Shown one piece after another: positions 54,270 through 63,363 of a stretch of 64,000 nt of DNA. The DNA lies in NCBI GenBank assembly GCA_020975725.1, contig QXJR01000030.1, positions 248,001 to 312,000 on the forward strand, written 5' to 3'. Source of the stretch: Picocystis sp. L7 (taxonomy: Eukaryota; Chlorophyta; Picocystophyceae; Picocystales; Picocystaceae). The position numbers and the translations under genes were made by a program. The notes under the pieces were generated by a model that was given only the letters and a program-made list of their open reading frames with translations, ran no database searches and was not told the DNA's origin. Every line of letters begins with the position of its first letter. Position 1 is the first letter of the stretch.

Positions 54270-55535
54270 TTAGTTTTCCTTGGCAAATGCAATGCCTTTT
54301 TCAATAGACCCCGTGAGCTCAGGCTTGAGCTTCTCCAGGCATTCAGCCTCGTACTCCGTCACCTTTCCAACCGGGAAAATCTCCTCCACACCGGTGGGTC
54401 CAAGCTTTACCTTTGAAGAAAAGTAGGGCAGATCTGTCACTGTGGATTCCACGTAAGCGCACTCATACACCTCCTCTCCGTCCAACCCACGTAGGCATGA
54501 TTCCGCAAATCGAGCTGCAGCATAGGCCATGGAAAGGGTGGCGGAACCAGCGCCAGCCTTTGCTTCCACCACCTCTGTGCCTGCATTCTGGATGCGAACT
54601 GTAAGCTTTTCAATTTCCTCCTTGGTGAAGTCCACACTTGGTGTGGTCTGGGAGAGCAGCGGAAGAATTGTGATACCAGCATGCCCTCCCACCACTGGGA
54701 CATCGACATCGTGTACGTCCAATCCCTTGGCTTCCGCGACAAAGGTGTTGGCACGGACAATGTCCAACGTAGTGACTCCAAGCACACGCTTTGGGTCGTA
54801 CACACCCATGGCCTTCAGCGTCTCTGCCGCAATTGGCACAGTGGAGTTGACAGGATTGGAGATGATCGTGATCAAGGCCTGCAGGAAACCAGCGGAACAA
54901 AACATGTCAGCATTACGTGGAGTGGAAAACATACGCTCGCTTTCCAAAAGGACCCTGCATCTGAAACTGGTCGTTTCGTGCAACATGACATCAGGCACGT
55001 CTCATCTGTACCAAGAACGCTCATGCAGGGATGATCATGCATCCGCGATGGTAGAACCATGCCGAAGTTTTCCTATACATCTGTTCGTCCTCGTACTTAC
55101 CTTGGGGCAATGCTTTCCGCATGCTTCCACCAGTCCCTTGACGATTCCAGCGTTGATGGAAAAGAGGTCGTCTCTTGTCATTCCTGGCTTCCTGGGGACG
55201 CCTGCAGGGATGACCACCACCTCTGTACCTTCCAAGCAGGTGGCCAGGTTCTCTTCCCCTTGGTATCCTGCCACGGCGTTGGGGGTGTTGCAGTGGCTGA
55301 GATCGGCCGCCACGCCGGCAACGTTCCCGATGTCGTACAGTGCGAGATCGGTAATCCTAGAGTTCATCTTCAGCAGGAGAGACAGCGGCTGTCCGATGCC
55401 GCCACCTGCACCGAGGACGGCCACCTTCCTCGCCTCGACCGTGGTTTGGGTGCGTTGGGCTCGCACCTGCATGCGTCGGGCGGCATGGATCGCGTTCCCA
55501 CGCACGTGTGCCCGGGAGGATAGCGTCGGTGCCAT
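54270..55535 (-). CDS. MDH: NAD-malate dehydrogenase, organellar type, two exons
   Basis: Interconverts malate and oxaloacetate. Exon 1 is 55535-55101: Met, a basic leader ([28 protein letters not shown]), then [20 protein letters not shown] (NAD loop), LALYDI, and [18 protein letters not shown] with the substrate-binding arginines. Intron 55100-54879 is 222 bp (GTAAGT...CTGCAG). Exon 2 is 54878-54270: [19 protein letters not shown], a third substrate Arg region, [20 protein letters not shown] with the catalytic His, and [14 protein letters not shown]. The product is 347 residues, the usual length of mitochondrial, plastid and glyoxysomal MDH. The leader suggests mitochondrion or plastid; I cannot decide. 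It converges with the SMP-domain gene. Confidence 0.95.
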
Positions 55536-57299
55536 GGATGCGGGATCGATCGCACGTGGATCGAACGGATGCGACGATGGCGCGCTGTGAAGCGTCGGCA
55601 CGTGATCGAATCCCAAATGCCGATCGTCGACGTTGTCTGGACTCGATGTCCCTCTCCCCGCCTCCCAGAGAGATCCACCCCACCCTCTCCCCCAGCGAGG
55701 GGATCCTCGTCGCGGAATGAGAGATGCGAAGGGGACTGCCCGGCTCTTCCCTGGGGGAATCGGACGATCGTGGCATGAGGCGACGAGGGTAGAGGGCAGG
55801 CTCACGGCCGTTGCTTCCACCCCAAAGGACGTCCGGAAGAGACGATCGAAGATCGAGAGGGACCACCACCGTCCAACGGACGATGGACGGGAATCACCGC
55901 TACAAGAGAGAACAACAAGTGCTTGTCGAAGATCGGAGAGAGAGAACCGAACACGGGATGAAAAAATCGTTGGTCGAGAAGGGGGGAGAATTGCTTGTGC
56001 AAGAAGAACTCGTTGCGACCATCGGTGGCGCTTGCGCAACGTGATTGTGGGACCACTCGTTCAAGGCCACGAACAACGGTGATCCTAGCATTGCAAGAAA
56101 CAACGACTTCACGTGATAAAGTCGGAGGAACTCGGCCCAGTGAGCATATTCCTAGACTTGGTGTAGAACCCACACATGTGGTGACAAGAAGGTGCTCCAA
56201 GCCAAGGTCATTCTAGGAAACGTGCTCGAGGAAACGCAATTGGGTGAATCATACGGAGCGCGCAATCGAACGTGTTTTCCATTGTATATCGCAGTTGGAC
56301 TTTTGCATCATGCAAGTAAGGCGTTCATGGTAGGGTGCTTTCGGTTACATCCTTTGCTTGCTAATCCAAGGTTCTGCATCCTCTCGTGCATGAGGACACA
56401 ATCTCCGAACCGAGGACTCATACACAACATTCTTCCATTGTCTAGATCCACCGTCACGAGCCGAGGTTATAGTGAGGAAATCATGCCTCCCTGCGTCATC
56501 ACTCGAAAATCGGTTCAATGGCCAAGTTTCGACGAAAACCATGGCTTGGGCTACTGCGGTTACATTGTCTCAAGAAGATTATTTTGAAAGCAACGGTCGA
56601 GAGGGAAACCTTCGTGTGCAAGGAATGAAATGCACGCATGCATGCCCTTAACTACGTGAAAGTGAAATGATTCGAAAGCTCAACGTTACGATTTGTTCGA
56701 AGATCAAGGTCAGGTGGCAAATCTCGCTCTCAACTCGACGTGAGTAAACCCTGCGTTGATGCACCCTTTCCCGGCACGAATGCCATGCTCCATCGGCCAC
56801 GTGGTGCATCAATGAAAAGAGGAAGGTGCGGCTTCCCCCGATGGTCGATGAAAGGAAGTGGAATCGTTCCCCGCAAGAAGAGATTCCACGCGCATCTATT
56901 GGCCTTCATAGGATGCATCGTTCGAGAGCTTCACCTTTCATAATCATGCTCGACATGATACCACCGATTCTACCCACCCATCATCGGCCATCGGCATCGC
57001 ACCCACGCCATGTACGTCCGGCAACCGACCCCATGTCGGAAATGCCGTCTCAATAGCGGCGTCGTTGGTTGCGATGCACTTGCCTTGCAAGCTTGTCCGA
57101 TGGTACTTCGTACACGGTGGCAAGGTCGGCCATCCTCGTTTTCCTCCGCTCTTGCCGACGAGGAAATCGTCGCGAAGATGGATGGCCAAGGTGTTAAGTA
57201 GGGTGTGTGTTCCCAATCTGGACGTGTGGGATCCAAGCCCACAGCCATTGGCGGGAGAGGACGGATCTCACACGCACCGCAAACGCTCGCGAAACCGCC
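55536..57299. other. Intergenic between divergent MDH and FPPS genes
   Basis: GC-rich promoter-like sequence next to both genes (about 55540-56060 and 57020-57299), with a gene-free, more AT-rich middle (about 56090-56950) holding only short frames. No gene supported. Confidence 0.5.
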
Positions 57300-58409
57300 A
57301 TGTCGACTGCTGTGGGCGAGAAGCGAAACGCCGAAGGTGCGGTCGAAGGAGAACCAGATGCCAAGGCGATGCAGAAGGCAGAGGCGCGAACCGCGTTCAT
57401 GGAGGTGTTCGCGAAGCTCAAGGTGGAGCTGTTGGCGGAGGAACCGATCGTCTCGCAGCCGGAAATCGCACGCGTGTGGATGGAGAAGATGATGCAATAC
57501 AATGTGCCATGGGGAAAGCTCAATCGAGGCATGGCGGTGAAGGAAAGCCTTCGAGCGATCGATCAGGGAGGACAGGGATCCCAAGCCGACAAGGAATTCA
57601 AAGCCGACGTCTTGGGTTGGTGCATCGAATGGCTACAAGCCTTCTTCTTGGTGGCCGACGACATGATGGATGGGTCGCTGACACGGAGGGGACAGGACTG
57701 CTGGTACAAGGTGAAAGACGTAGGCATGGTGGCCATCAACGATTGCATCTTGCTGGAAGCTCACATTTACGCCATCCTGAAAACTCACTTTCGGAAGGAA
57801 CCCTACTACCTTCAACTGCTCGAGCTTTTCCACGAAGTGACGTACCAGACAAGCACGGGACAGATGTTGGACCTGATCACAGCACCTGTCGGAACCGTCG
57901 ATCTCACGCGATACACCATGGAAGCCTACATGAGGATCGTGACCTACAAGACGGCGTACTACACATTCTACCTCCCAGTGGCATGCGCCATGCACATGGC
58001 AGGCCTGCAAGACGAGGAAGCGTTCGATACTGCCCGAAGGATCTGCTTGAAGATGGGTCAATTTTTCCAAATCCAGGACGATTACCTGGACTGCTACGGC
58101 GATCCAGAGGTCATCGGAAAGGTGGGAACGGACATTGAAGACAACAAGTGCTCCTGGTTGGTGGTACAAGCGCTGATGATCGCCTCGGAGGAGGAGAAAC
58201 AGGTATTGGAGAACCACTACAGCAAGTCGGACGGCGAAAGTGTGGCCAAGGTCAAGAAACTGTACAAGGAATTGGAACTAGAAGCAAAGTACAAAGAATA
58301 CGAGCAGAGGACGTACGGGGAGCTTGTGAACGAGATCAATAAGCAGAATCACTTGCCCAAAGCAGTGTTTGAGCAGCTGCTTGCAAAAATTTACAGACGC
58401 CAGAAATAG
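57300..58409 (+). CDS. FPPS: Farnesyl diphosphate synthase
   Basis: A 369-residue trans-prenyltransferase from ATG at 57300. The first Asp-rich motif is DDMMD at about 120-124, in QAFFLVADDMMDGSLTRRG; the second is GQFFQIQDDYLDCYGDP at about 261-265. Aromatic residues just before the first motif (FF) fit a C15 product. GKVGTDIEDNKCSWLVVQAL and the C-terminal KIYRRQK complete the eukaryotic FPPS pattern. It joins dimethylallyl and isopentenyl diphosphates to farnesyl diphosphate in the cytosol, feeding sterols, dolichol and protein prenylation. The first 28 residues are charged and not family-like. No introns. Its stop is 142 bp from that of the next gene on the opposite strand. It sits 2.5 kb from a sterol-pathway scaffold homologue, ERG28. 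Confidence 0.96.
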   Translation: MSTAVGEKRNAEGAVEGEPDAKAMQKAEARTAFMEVFAKLKVELLAEEPIVSQPEIARVWMEKMMQYNVPWGKLNRGMAVKESLRAIDQGGQGSQADKEFKADVLGWCIEWLQAFFLVADDMMDGSLTRRGQDCWYKVKDVGMVAINDCILLEAHIYAILKTHFRKEPYYLQLLELFHEVTYQTSTGQMLDLITAPVGTVDLTRYTMEAYMRIVTYKTAYYTFYLPVACAMHMAGLQDEEAFDTARRICLKMGQFFQIQDDYLDCYGDPEVIGKVGTDIEDNKCSWLVVQALMIASEEEKQVLENHYSKSDGESVAKVKKLYKELELEAKYKEYEQRTYGELVNEINKQNHLPKAVFEQLLAKIYRRQK

Positions 58410-58551
58410 CAATCGATTTGAATCAATTCCTTCCTAGCACATACATATGGTCATGGACGCAGTTTCGGATGCCCGTCTCCCTGCTTCGTCCTTTCGATGG
58501 GAGCAGCAGCTGGGACCGCGTCGACGCCGAGCTGGCCCAGGGGTCTCGTCC

Positions 58552-59430
58552 TCATGCGTCCGGCTTCCCCGGGTTGTAATTGGGGCTTCCAACGAAAGGG
58601 TCCACCTGCGCTTGTCGCAGGTCTTCCGAGGCCAGATCGTTCAGACCCAAGAGATCCGCCGTTCCGTCGTTGGCGGCCGGCGGAGGGCCTTCCGGCTCCG
58701 CTGCCATGGCGGTTGGTTGTTCGGTTGGCGAGCCTCGCAGGGGACCAAACGGTCCACCCCCGGAGGACGTCTTCCTCGTGTGGGGAACATCGGCCTCACG
58801 TGGATTCGTTGCGTTGAATTCACGAGCGGCCGTTCGTTTCCCTTTTTCCGTTTGATCGATGCGGTGTCGGAGGGTCTTGTAGGCTTCCAGCACGAACTGG
58901 ATGGCATCGTTCATGTCGAGTGCTTCGGCCAGATTCTCTTCGTCGTTGATGCTGGACAGTTCCAGGATCTTCTGTTCGATGGCCGACTGTTGTGCGGTCA
59001 TCCTCGCGGCCAGTTCTTCGAAGACGGGTCCTTCCAGCGCGCCTTCTTCGGACGGATCCACGGCACTGAGCATCTCACCGAGCGTCTCTGCCATCTGTAT
59101 GGTGTCGGCTTTGTCCACCCCCAATCCCTGGCGACGTTCTCTCGTTCGGTCAGCCTTTCCTTCCTTCCATCGCCTCCTCGTTCGTCCTCGACCGTTCGTA
59201 TTCGCCTGTTTCTTCACCTCTAGCTCGTACGTCGCATCCCTTCCTGTGCTGGTTTGGTTTTCCCATTGGTTTGGGGGTGTGTATTGTCCCGTTCCAGCAC
59301 CTTCTCCGGTCGGCACGTGTACCCCTCGTTCTTCTTGGTCTTCTTCTTGGGCCAGCAGGTACTTCCCCCTCTCTCGGTTGGCACGAAGCTTCTCCAGCTT
59401 GGCGCGCAGTTTGGCTCCGAATCCCTCCAT
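58552..59430 (-). CDS. GAT-domain-like trafficking protein (TOM1/GGA-related)
   Basis: A 292-residue protein from ATG at 59430. Residues about 115-190 form a helical region (AETLGEMLSAV, VFEELAARMTAQQSAIEQKILELSS, EENLAEALDMNDAIQFVLEAYKTL) with the pattern of GAT domains, which bind ubiquitin and small GTPases in TOM1, GGA and TOL proteins. No VHS domain precedes it. The N-terminus is basic and helical (FGAKLRAKLEKLRANRERGKYLL). The tail is Pro/Ala-rich with DLLGLNDL and DPFVGSP; DLLGLNDL resembles the clathrin-box and adaptor-binding motifs of endocytic proteins. The segment at about 80-105 (GRGRTRRRWKEGKADRTRERRQGL) looks unlike the rest and may be an unspliced intron. Call is moderate. Confidence 0.6.
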   Translation of the reverse strand: MEGFGAKLRAKLEKLRANRERGKYLLAQEEDQEERGVHVPTGEGAGTGQYTPPNQWENQTSTGRDATYELEVKKQANTNGRGRTRRRWKEGKADRTRERRQGLGVDKADTIQMAETLGEMLSAVDPSEEGALEGPVFEELAARMTAQQSAIEQKILELSSINDEENLAEALDMNDAIQFVLEAYKTLRHRIDQTEKGKRTAAREFNATNPREADVPHTRKTSSGGGPFGPLRGSPTEQPTAMAAEPEGPPPAANDGTADLLGLNDLASEDLRQAQVDPFVGSPNYNPGKPDA

Positions 59431-60380
59431 GGACGCCTCGTCGTGTACGTGTACGTATATCTGCGTGCGTGTGTGTGGTCCTGGGTTCGATGCGGTGGGG
59501 GTTGGCCCGCGAAGGAACGCGAGAGACCTCGGACTTGGTCCCCCCCCCTCCCCGGAGAGAGAGGGGGGGAAAAAGGGCACGGGTGCGCCACAGGGGCGGA
59601 AGCAAGGGGGTGAGGGATCCCTCCCGGCATCTCTCGAGGAGGGACCACGTGCGCACGTGTCCCTTCCCCCCACGTGGATGGAAGGCGCGAAGGGAGGGGA
59701 GGGGGGAGGGAACGCACGTGGATCCATCGGATGGGATCCAACGCCCACGCACAGCTTGTCGAAGCGAAACGTGCCTTCGAAACCAGGGAAGGACGGAATG
59801 GCGCAACGCCACGGCGACTCCCACGCACGTCGCACGGACCACACGGACCACGCCCAGCGCGAGGTGGCGGACGCGGGCGACGCTCGCGTGGACGAACGGA
59901 CGTGCCTCGGACGCGCCTTTCCAACCGTCACCTTCGATGGAAAACACCGAAGAACGCGTTCCGACGCCCATCACGAACCCTCCCACGAAGCCCAACGCTT
60001 CGCTGTCGGCGCCTCGCCTTGGCGATCGTGGCGCGTGCAAGCCGCCAAGCAAGCGACCACCACCGCTTCTCCTTCCCTTTCTCCTTCGTCCGCTTCGGCC
60101 AGAGGCGACGGTCGCAGGCGCGTCCCATCGTCCGCCTCGAACCGGGAACCACGCGATCCAAAGGCGACAGGAGCGCCGAAGGAGAGATGCGCGCGGTGGT
60201 CGAAGACGAAGCGACGGTGCGTCCGCGTGGCGTTGCTTGTCGTCGAAAGGGAAGGATCGACTGACGTGCGTGGTGACGGAACAGAGGGCCAAACGAAGGG
60301 AAAGGTTCGGAGATGGGAAGGCGAACGAAGGAACTCGCCGACGAGACGGTCCGCGAGTGGCCTGGGAAGGTGGGAAGATC
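59431..60380. other. Divergent promoter region
   Basis: A GC-rich intergenic region between the GAT-like gene and the small charged protein gene, with C/G runs near 59540 and 59700. Open frames on both strands are compositional. Confidence 0.5.
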
Positions 60381-60811
60381 ATGTCCAACCGGGAAGAAGC
60401 GATCCGGAAGTTCGTGGAAAGGAAACAAAAGATGGGAGAAACGCTGGACGCCGATGCTGTGCGTGCGGCGTTGGAAAGGAAGGAAAACGCGGAGGTGGTG
60501 GTGAAGAAGAAGGAGGAAGAAGAGAGACCCGTCGAGGTCCGCGATACCGAAGCACACCAGCCACCGATTCACGACGACGAACAACGCGACACAGCGGGAG
60601 GCATGGATCTCCCAGACGTCCACGGATCGGAATCCAAGGTCCGTCGCGCCTTGTCCGCTTGCCGGCGGTCGTTCACGTCCGCGCGCGCGCGCACGCCAGA
60701 GGAGAACGTGGAGAGGCTGACCCGCCCAAGGAACCGTACCAGGCTGCAAAGAAGAATCGCAAGCGTGCGGAGAGGAGGGCCAAGAAACGGACGGAGCAGC
60801 AGGACAGGTGA
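60381..60811 (+). CDS. Small charged protein, probably spliced, unrecognised
   Basis: From ATG at 60381 the frame reads MSNREEAIRKFVERKQKMGE, then DADAVRAALERKENAEVVVKKK and an acidic stretch ending near GGMDLPDVHGSESK (about 87 residues). Beyond this the frame turns Arg/Ser-rich and unlike the start. A neighbouring frame ends PPKEPYQAAKKNRKRAERRAKKR...QQDR with a stop at 60811, which looks like the true basic C-terminus, so one intron near 60650-60710 is likely. I could not place its junctions with matching phase. No known domain; such small charged coiled coils are often ribosome- or chromatin-associated, but this is only a guess. It converges with ERG28. Confidence 0.42.
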
Positions 60812-60873
60812 ATCAGACTTTTGCCATACGTCTTATTTAATGCGGAAGAGACAAGCGTGCCATCGCGTGCGCG

Positions 60874-61652
60874 TCACTCGCTCTTGTCAACAAACGTCTT
60901 CGAGCTCTGCGTGTAGTATCCCCATCCAAGGCTCATCCACGCCGTGGACACGCCAGCGATGATCAAGGTGGGCAGGGCGCTGGTCAGAGTCATGGTTTTG
61001 AACAGGAGAAGCTCTGAGGTGAAATGCAGCATGGCGATCACGAAGGAGGACAATGTGGCACCTACGAGAGCGACGGGACCGTGTCAGAACCACCACCCAC
61101 GCATCCATCCCTGGCAAGCGAAGGGGACGCGCGGGACCCTGCACACTTCGCTACGGCTGCTGCACGCACCGTAGATTGCCGGACTGCTGACGTTGCGTGC
61201 ACAGACGACGCAGAGCACGCAGGTCACGGTGGTCCAAGTCGCAAACGTCCTGCCGTAGAGATCCGTGACTGGTTCGGGGTGTCCACGCATCGTCAGCACG
61301 TGCCGTTCGATCGCGTCGTCGGACTCTTGCGATGCCTTCGCATCTCCCACCTTGGTTCGTCGCCAGAGGGAACAGGTTGGTGCGGAACTTGTCTACTTTG
61401 AACAGACCGATGTACACTACGCGTCTCGTCCGGATCCGTCGAAAGGTCAGCTCCCGTCCCAGTTCGCGAGGAAGTCCCTCTTTCCTTCCACACGATTGAC
61501 GTCCATCGCGGGGAGGACATCGGGTTCGGTTCGAAGCGGCACGTGATCGCGTCGCACGCTTGCCAGGTGCGTGGGCGGGACGCACCGGAAAGCAGCCGCA
61601 ATCCCGCCGCCAAGTAGAGCCACCGCTGCAGCAGCGTGGCCGAGTACGCCAT
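60874..61652 (-). CDS. ERG28: ERG28-like sterol biosynthesis scaffold, four exons
   Basis: ERG28 is a small ER membrane protein that holds C-4 demethylation enzymes together. Four exons can be joined with correct phase: 61652-61586, 61416-61351, 61268-61170 and 61061-60874. Introns are 169, 82 and 108 bp with donors GTGCGT, GTGGGA and GTGCGT and acceptors TAG, CAG and TAG. The 139-residue product is of family length. It begins MAYSATLLQRWLYLAAGLRLLS. The hallmark LYGRTFATWTTVTC matches the family's ARTFGTWT motif. AMLHFTSELLLFKT matches the yeast segment LFHFGSELLIFRT, and the tail holds WMSLGWGYYT. Four hydrophobic segments fit an ER membrane protein. No exon alone looks convincing, which makes the joint fit strong. 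Confidence 0.88.
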
Positions 61653-61946
61653 CTTCTCTCTTCCTGCCACCTCTTCGCTTCCCACACGCCTCGAATGGCG
61701 TCGGTGTCGCGCGCGCAGCGCTCCGCTGCGCGAACGCGACGCGGATCTGCTGTCCGTTCGTCCGAATTTACGTTCGAATTTAGTCCGAGGCATTGTCTTT
61801 CGGGACAGATGGAGAAGAAGGAGCTTCGAGGTGGGTCGAAGAAGGGGGAATTGGGAAGCCCACCACGGGTGGAGAGGGAACGGGAGACGGACCCGATGGA
61901 TCGGACCGGGCCTGGGCAAGGGGGGGAGGAGGGGCAGCAGAGGCAT

Positions 61947-63026
61947 TCATTCCACCACTTTCATGGTGCCGATGCGGTGGAGAGCCAGGGTGTTCTTGTG
62001 CTGGTCCCACAGGTCCCGGAGCCGTTCTACGTACAAGGCGTGGTAGTGGTCCACCACCGCTTCGAAATCCGGATCGCCCTTCGTCCCATCCGTCCGAGGC
62101 ACCTCCAAAGGAGAACCCACCACCGAAACGATGGGCGTGCGTTGAGGCATGAAGCCAAACAGGTGCCAGAAGTCCCCCGTCACCTCGGGGAAGACGATCC
62201 CAAAACGGCGGTAGAAGTTGTACAGCCTCTGGCGTCCCGGAGTGCCCGGCCTGGGCGTTCGTGTCAGGAACGTGTCCGGCTCCCCGAAAGAAAGGACGGG
62301 AACCAAGGATGAACCGGTCTGCAGGGCCACGCGCACGAATCCCTTGCGATGTTTGAGAACGATGCCGTACTCTCCCGGATAGGCGTGCAGGCTTTCCAAC
62401 GCTCCACCCACGGCGAGAAAGATGGCGTTCCCGGGCCCCCGTTCCAGTATCTTGCGACACGTTTGCTTGCTCACATCGCTGGCCCCGTGCCAATGCAAGT
62501 ACGTCCTCAGGAACGGCGTGTTGAGGTTCATCTTGAGGGTCAAGGCGTGGAGCTGTATCCCGTAGAACAGGTCGTCGAATCCCGTGGCGTTGGTCATGAA
62601 GTTTCCCCATCCGCCCAGGCAGATCACGCCATGGGGATGGTAAGCGAACACGTAGGTCTTTTTCGGATCCAGCTCCCCCGTCTTGACGAGCTTCATGGGA
62701 AAGTACGCGGCGAAATGCTTCCACAGGGACGCGTTCCTCAGCGGCGTGGACCACCGCTTGTTACGGATGGGTTGTCCGGGTCCCAGGAACATCCAGGCCA
62801 GGTACAGGGCCACGAGCGCGGCGGTCGTCTTGGACGCCAGCAGGAGTGCGATCGCCAGGGCCCATCCCAGGAGCGCGCCGAACGTGCTGATCATGAAGAA
62901 CAGGACGGCGAGGTACTCCGCCGTCCGTTCCTTCCACGGTTTCTTCGACGTTCCTGTTCCTCGTTCCTTCTTCTCCTTTTTCCCATCTCCCATCCCTCCG
63001 TCCTTCCCTTTCGCCTGCGGATCCAT
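61947..63026 (-). CDS. DGAT2: Diacylglycerol O-acyltransferase 2 family protein
   Basis: A 359-residue protein from ATG at 63026. After a basic N-terminus, two close hydrophobic segments lie at about 38-82, then AAYFPMKLVKT (the YFP motif, 108-110) and YVFAYHPHGVICLGGW (the HPHG active-site motif, 130-133). LAVGGALESLHA, the KHRKGFVRVALQTGSSLVPVLSFGE block and VVGSPLEVPR close the DGAT2 pattern. It transfers an acyl group from acyl-CoA to diacylglycerol at the ER or lipid-droplet surface; algae carry several copies. Monoacylglycerol or wax-ester acyltransferases share these motifs, so the substrate is inferred. No introns. It lies 294 bp upstream of ERG28 on the same strand and is divergent from the glycosyltransferase at 63364. 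Confidence 0.95.
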   Translation of the reverse strand: MDPQAKGKDGGMGDGKKEKKERGTGTSKKPWKERTAEYLAVLFFMISTFGALLGWALAIALLLASKTTAALVALYLAWMFLGPGQPIRNKRWSTPLRNASLWKHFAAYFPMKLVKTGELDPKKTYVFAYHPHGVICLGGWGNFMTNATGFDDLFYGIQLHALTLKMNLNTPFLRTYLHWHGASDVSKQTCRKILERGPGNAIFLAVGGALESLHAYPGEYGIVLKHRKGFVRVALQTGSSLVPVLSFGEPDTFLTRTPRPGTPGRQRLYNFYRRFGIVFPEVTGDFWHLFGFMPQRTPIVSVVGSPLEVPRTDGTKGDPDFEAVVDHYHALYVERLRDLWDQHKNTLALHRIGTMKVVE

Positions 63027-63363
63027 CCACGTTCGGTTTCCACCGACACGTCGACCGTCCTTCCGACACGTCCCGGGATCGGATCGATCCGAAAGGAGGC
63101 ATCGATCGGATCCACTTGGGTTTCTCCCTTTCTAAGGCTTGGGATCCGAACCGACGGGATCCCGGTTCGTTTTTTCTCCTCCTCGAGATACCGTCCCCCT
63201 TCTCTTGGAGAAAGGAAAAGGGGGAACGGGGGGTCGGAGACCGAGAGGTGGGGTTCTTCGAAAGGGGAGGGATAGAAGGACAGAAAGGACGCCTGAAAGG
63301 GGAGGATGGAGAAGGATCGACGGGATCGAACCCGAGAGGAAAGGCGGGTGGGGAACGCAAGGC
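63027..63363. promoter_or_regulatory. Short divergent promoter region of DGAT2 and GT2 genes
   Basis: The 337 bp between two divergent start codons must hold both promoters and leaders. GGATC words recur (63017-63147) and purine runs precede the + strand gene. No TATA-like element is clear. Confidence 0.5.

Noticed and set aside
54529-55590. 353-codon + strand frame across the MDH gene
   Set aside because: Shadow of malate dehydrogenase exons and intron on the other strand.
63318-63345. T-arm-like GGGATCGAACCC
   Set aside because: The surrounding sequence does not fold into a tRNA and lies in the leader region of the glycosyltransferase gene.
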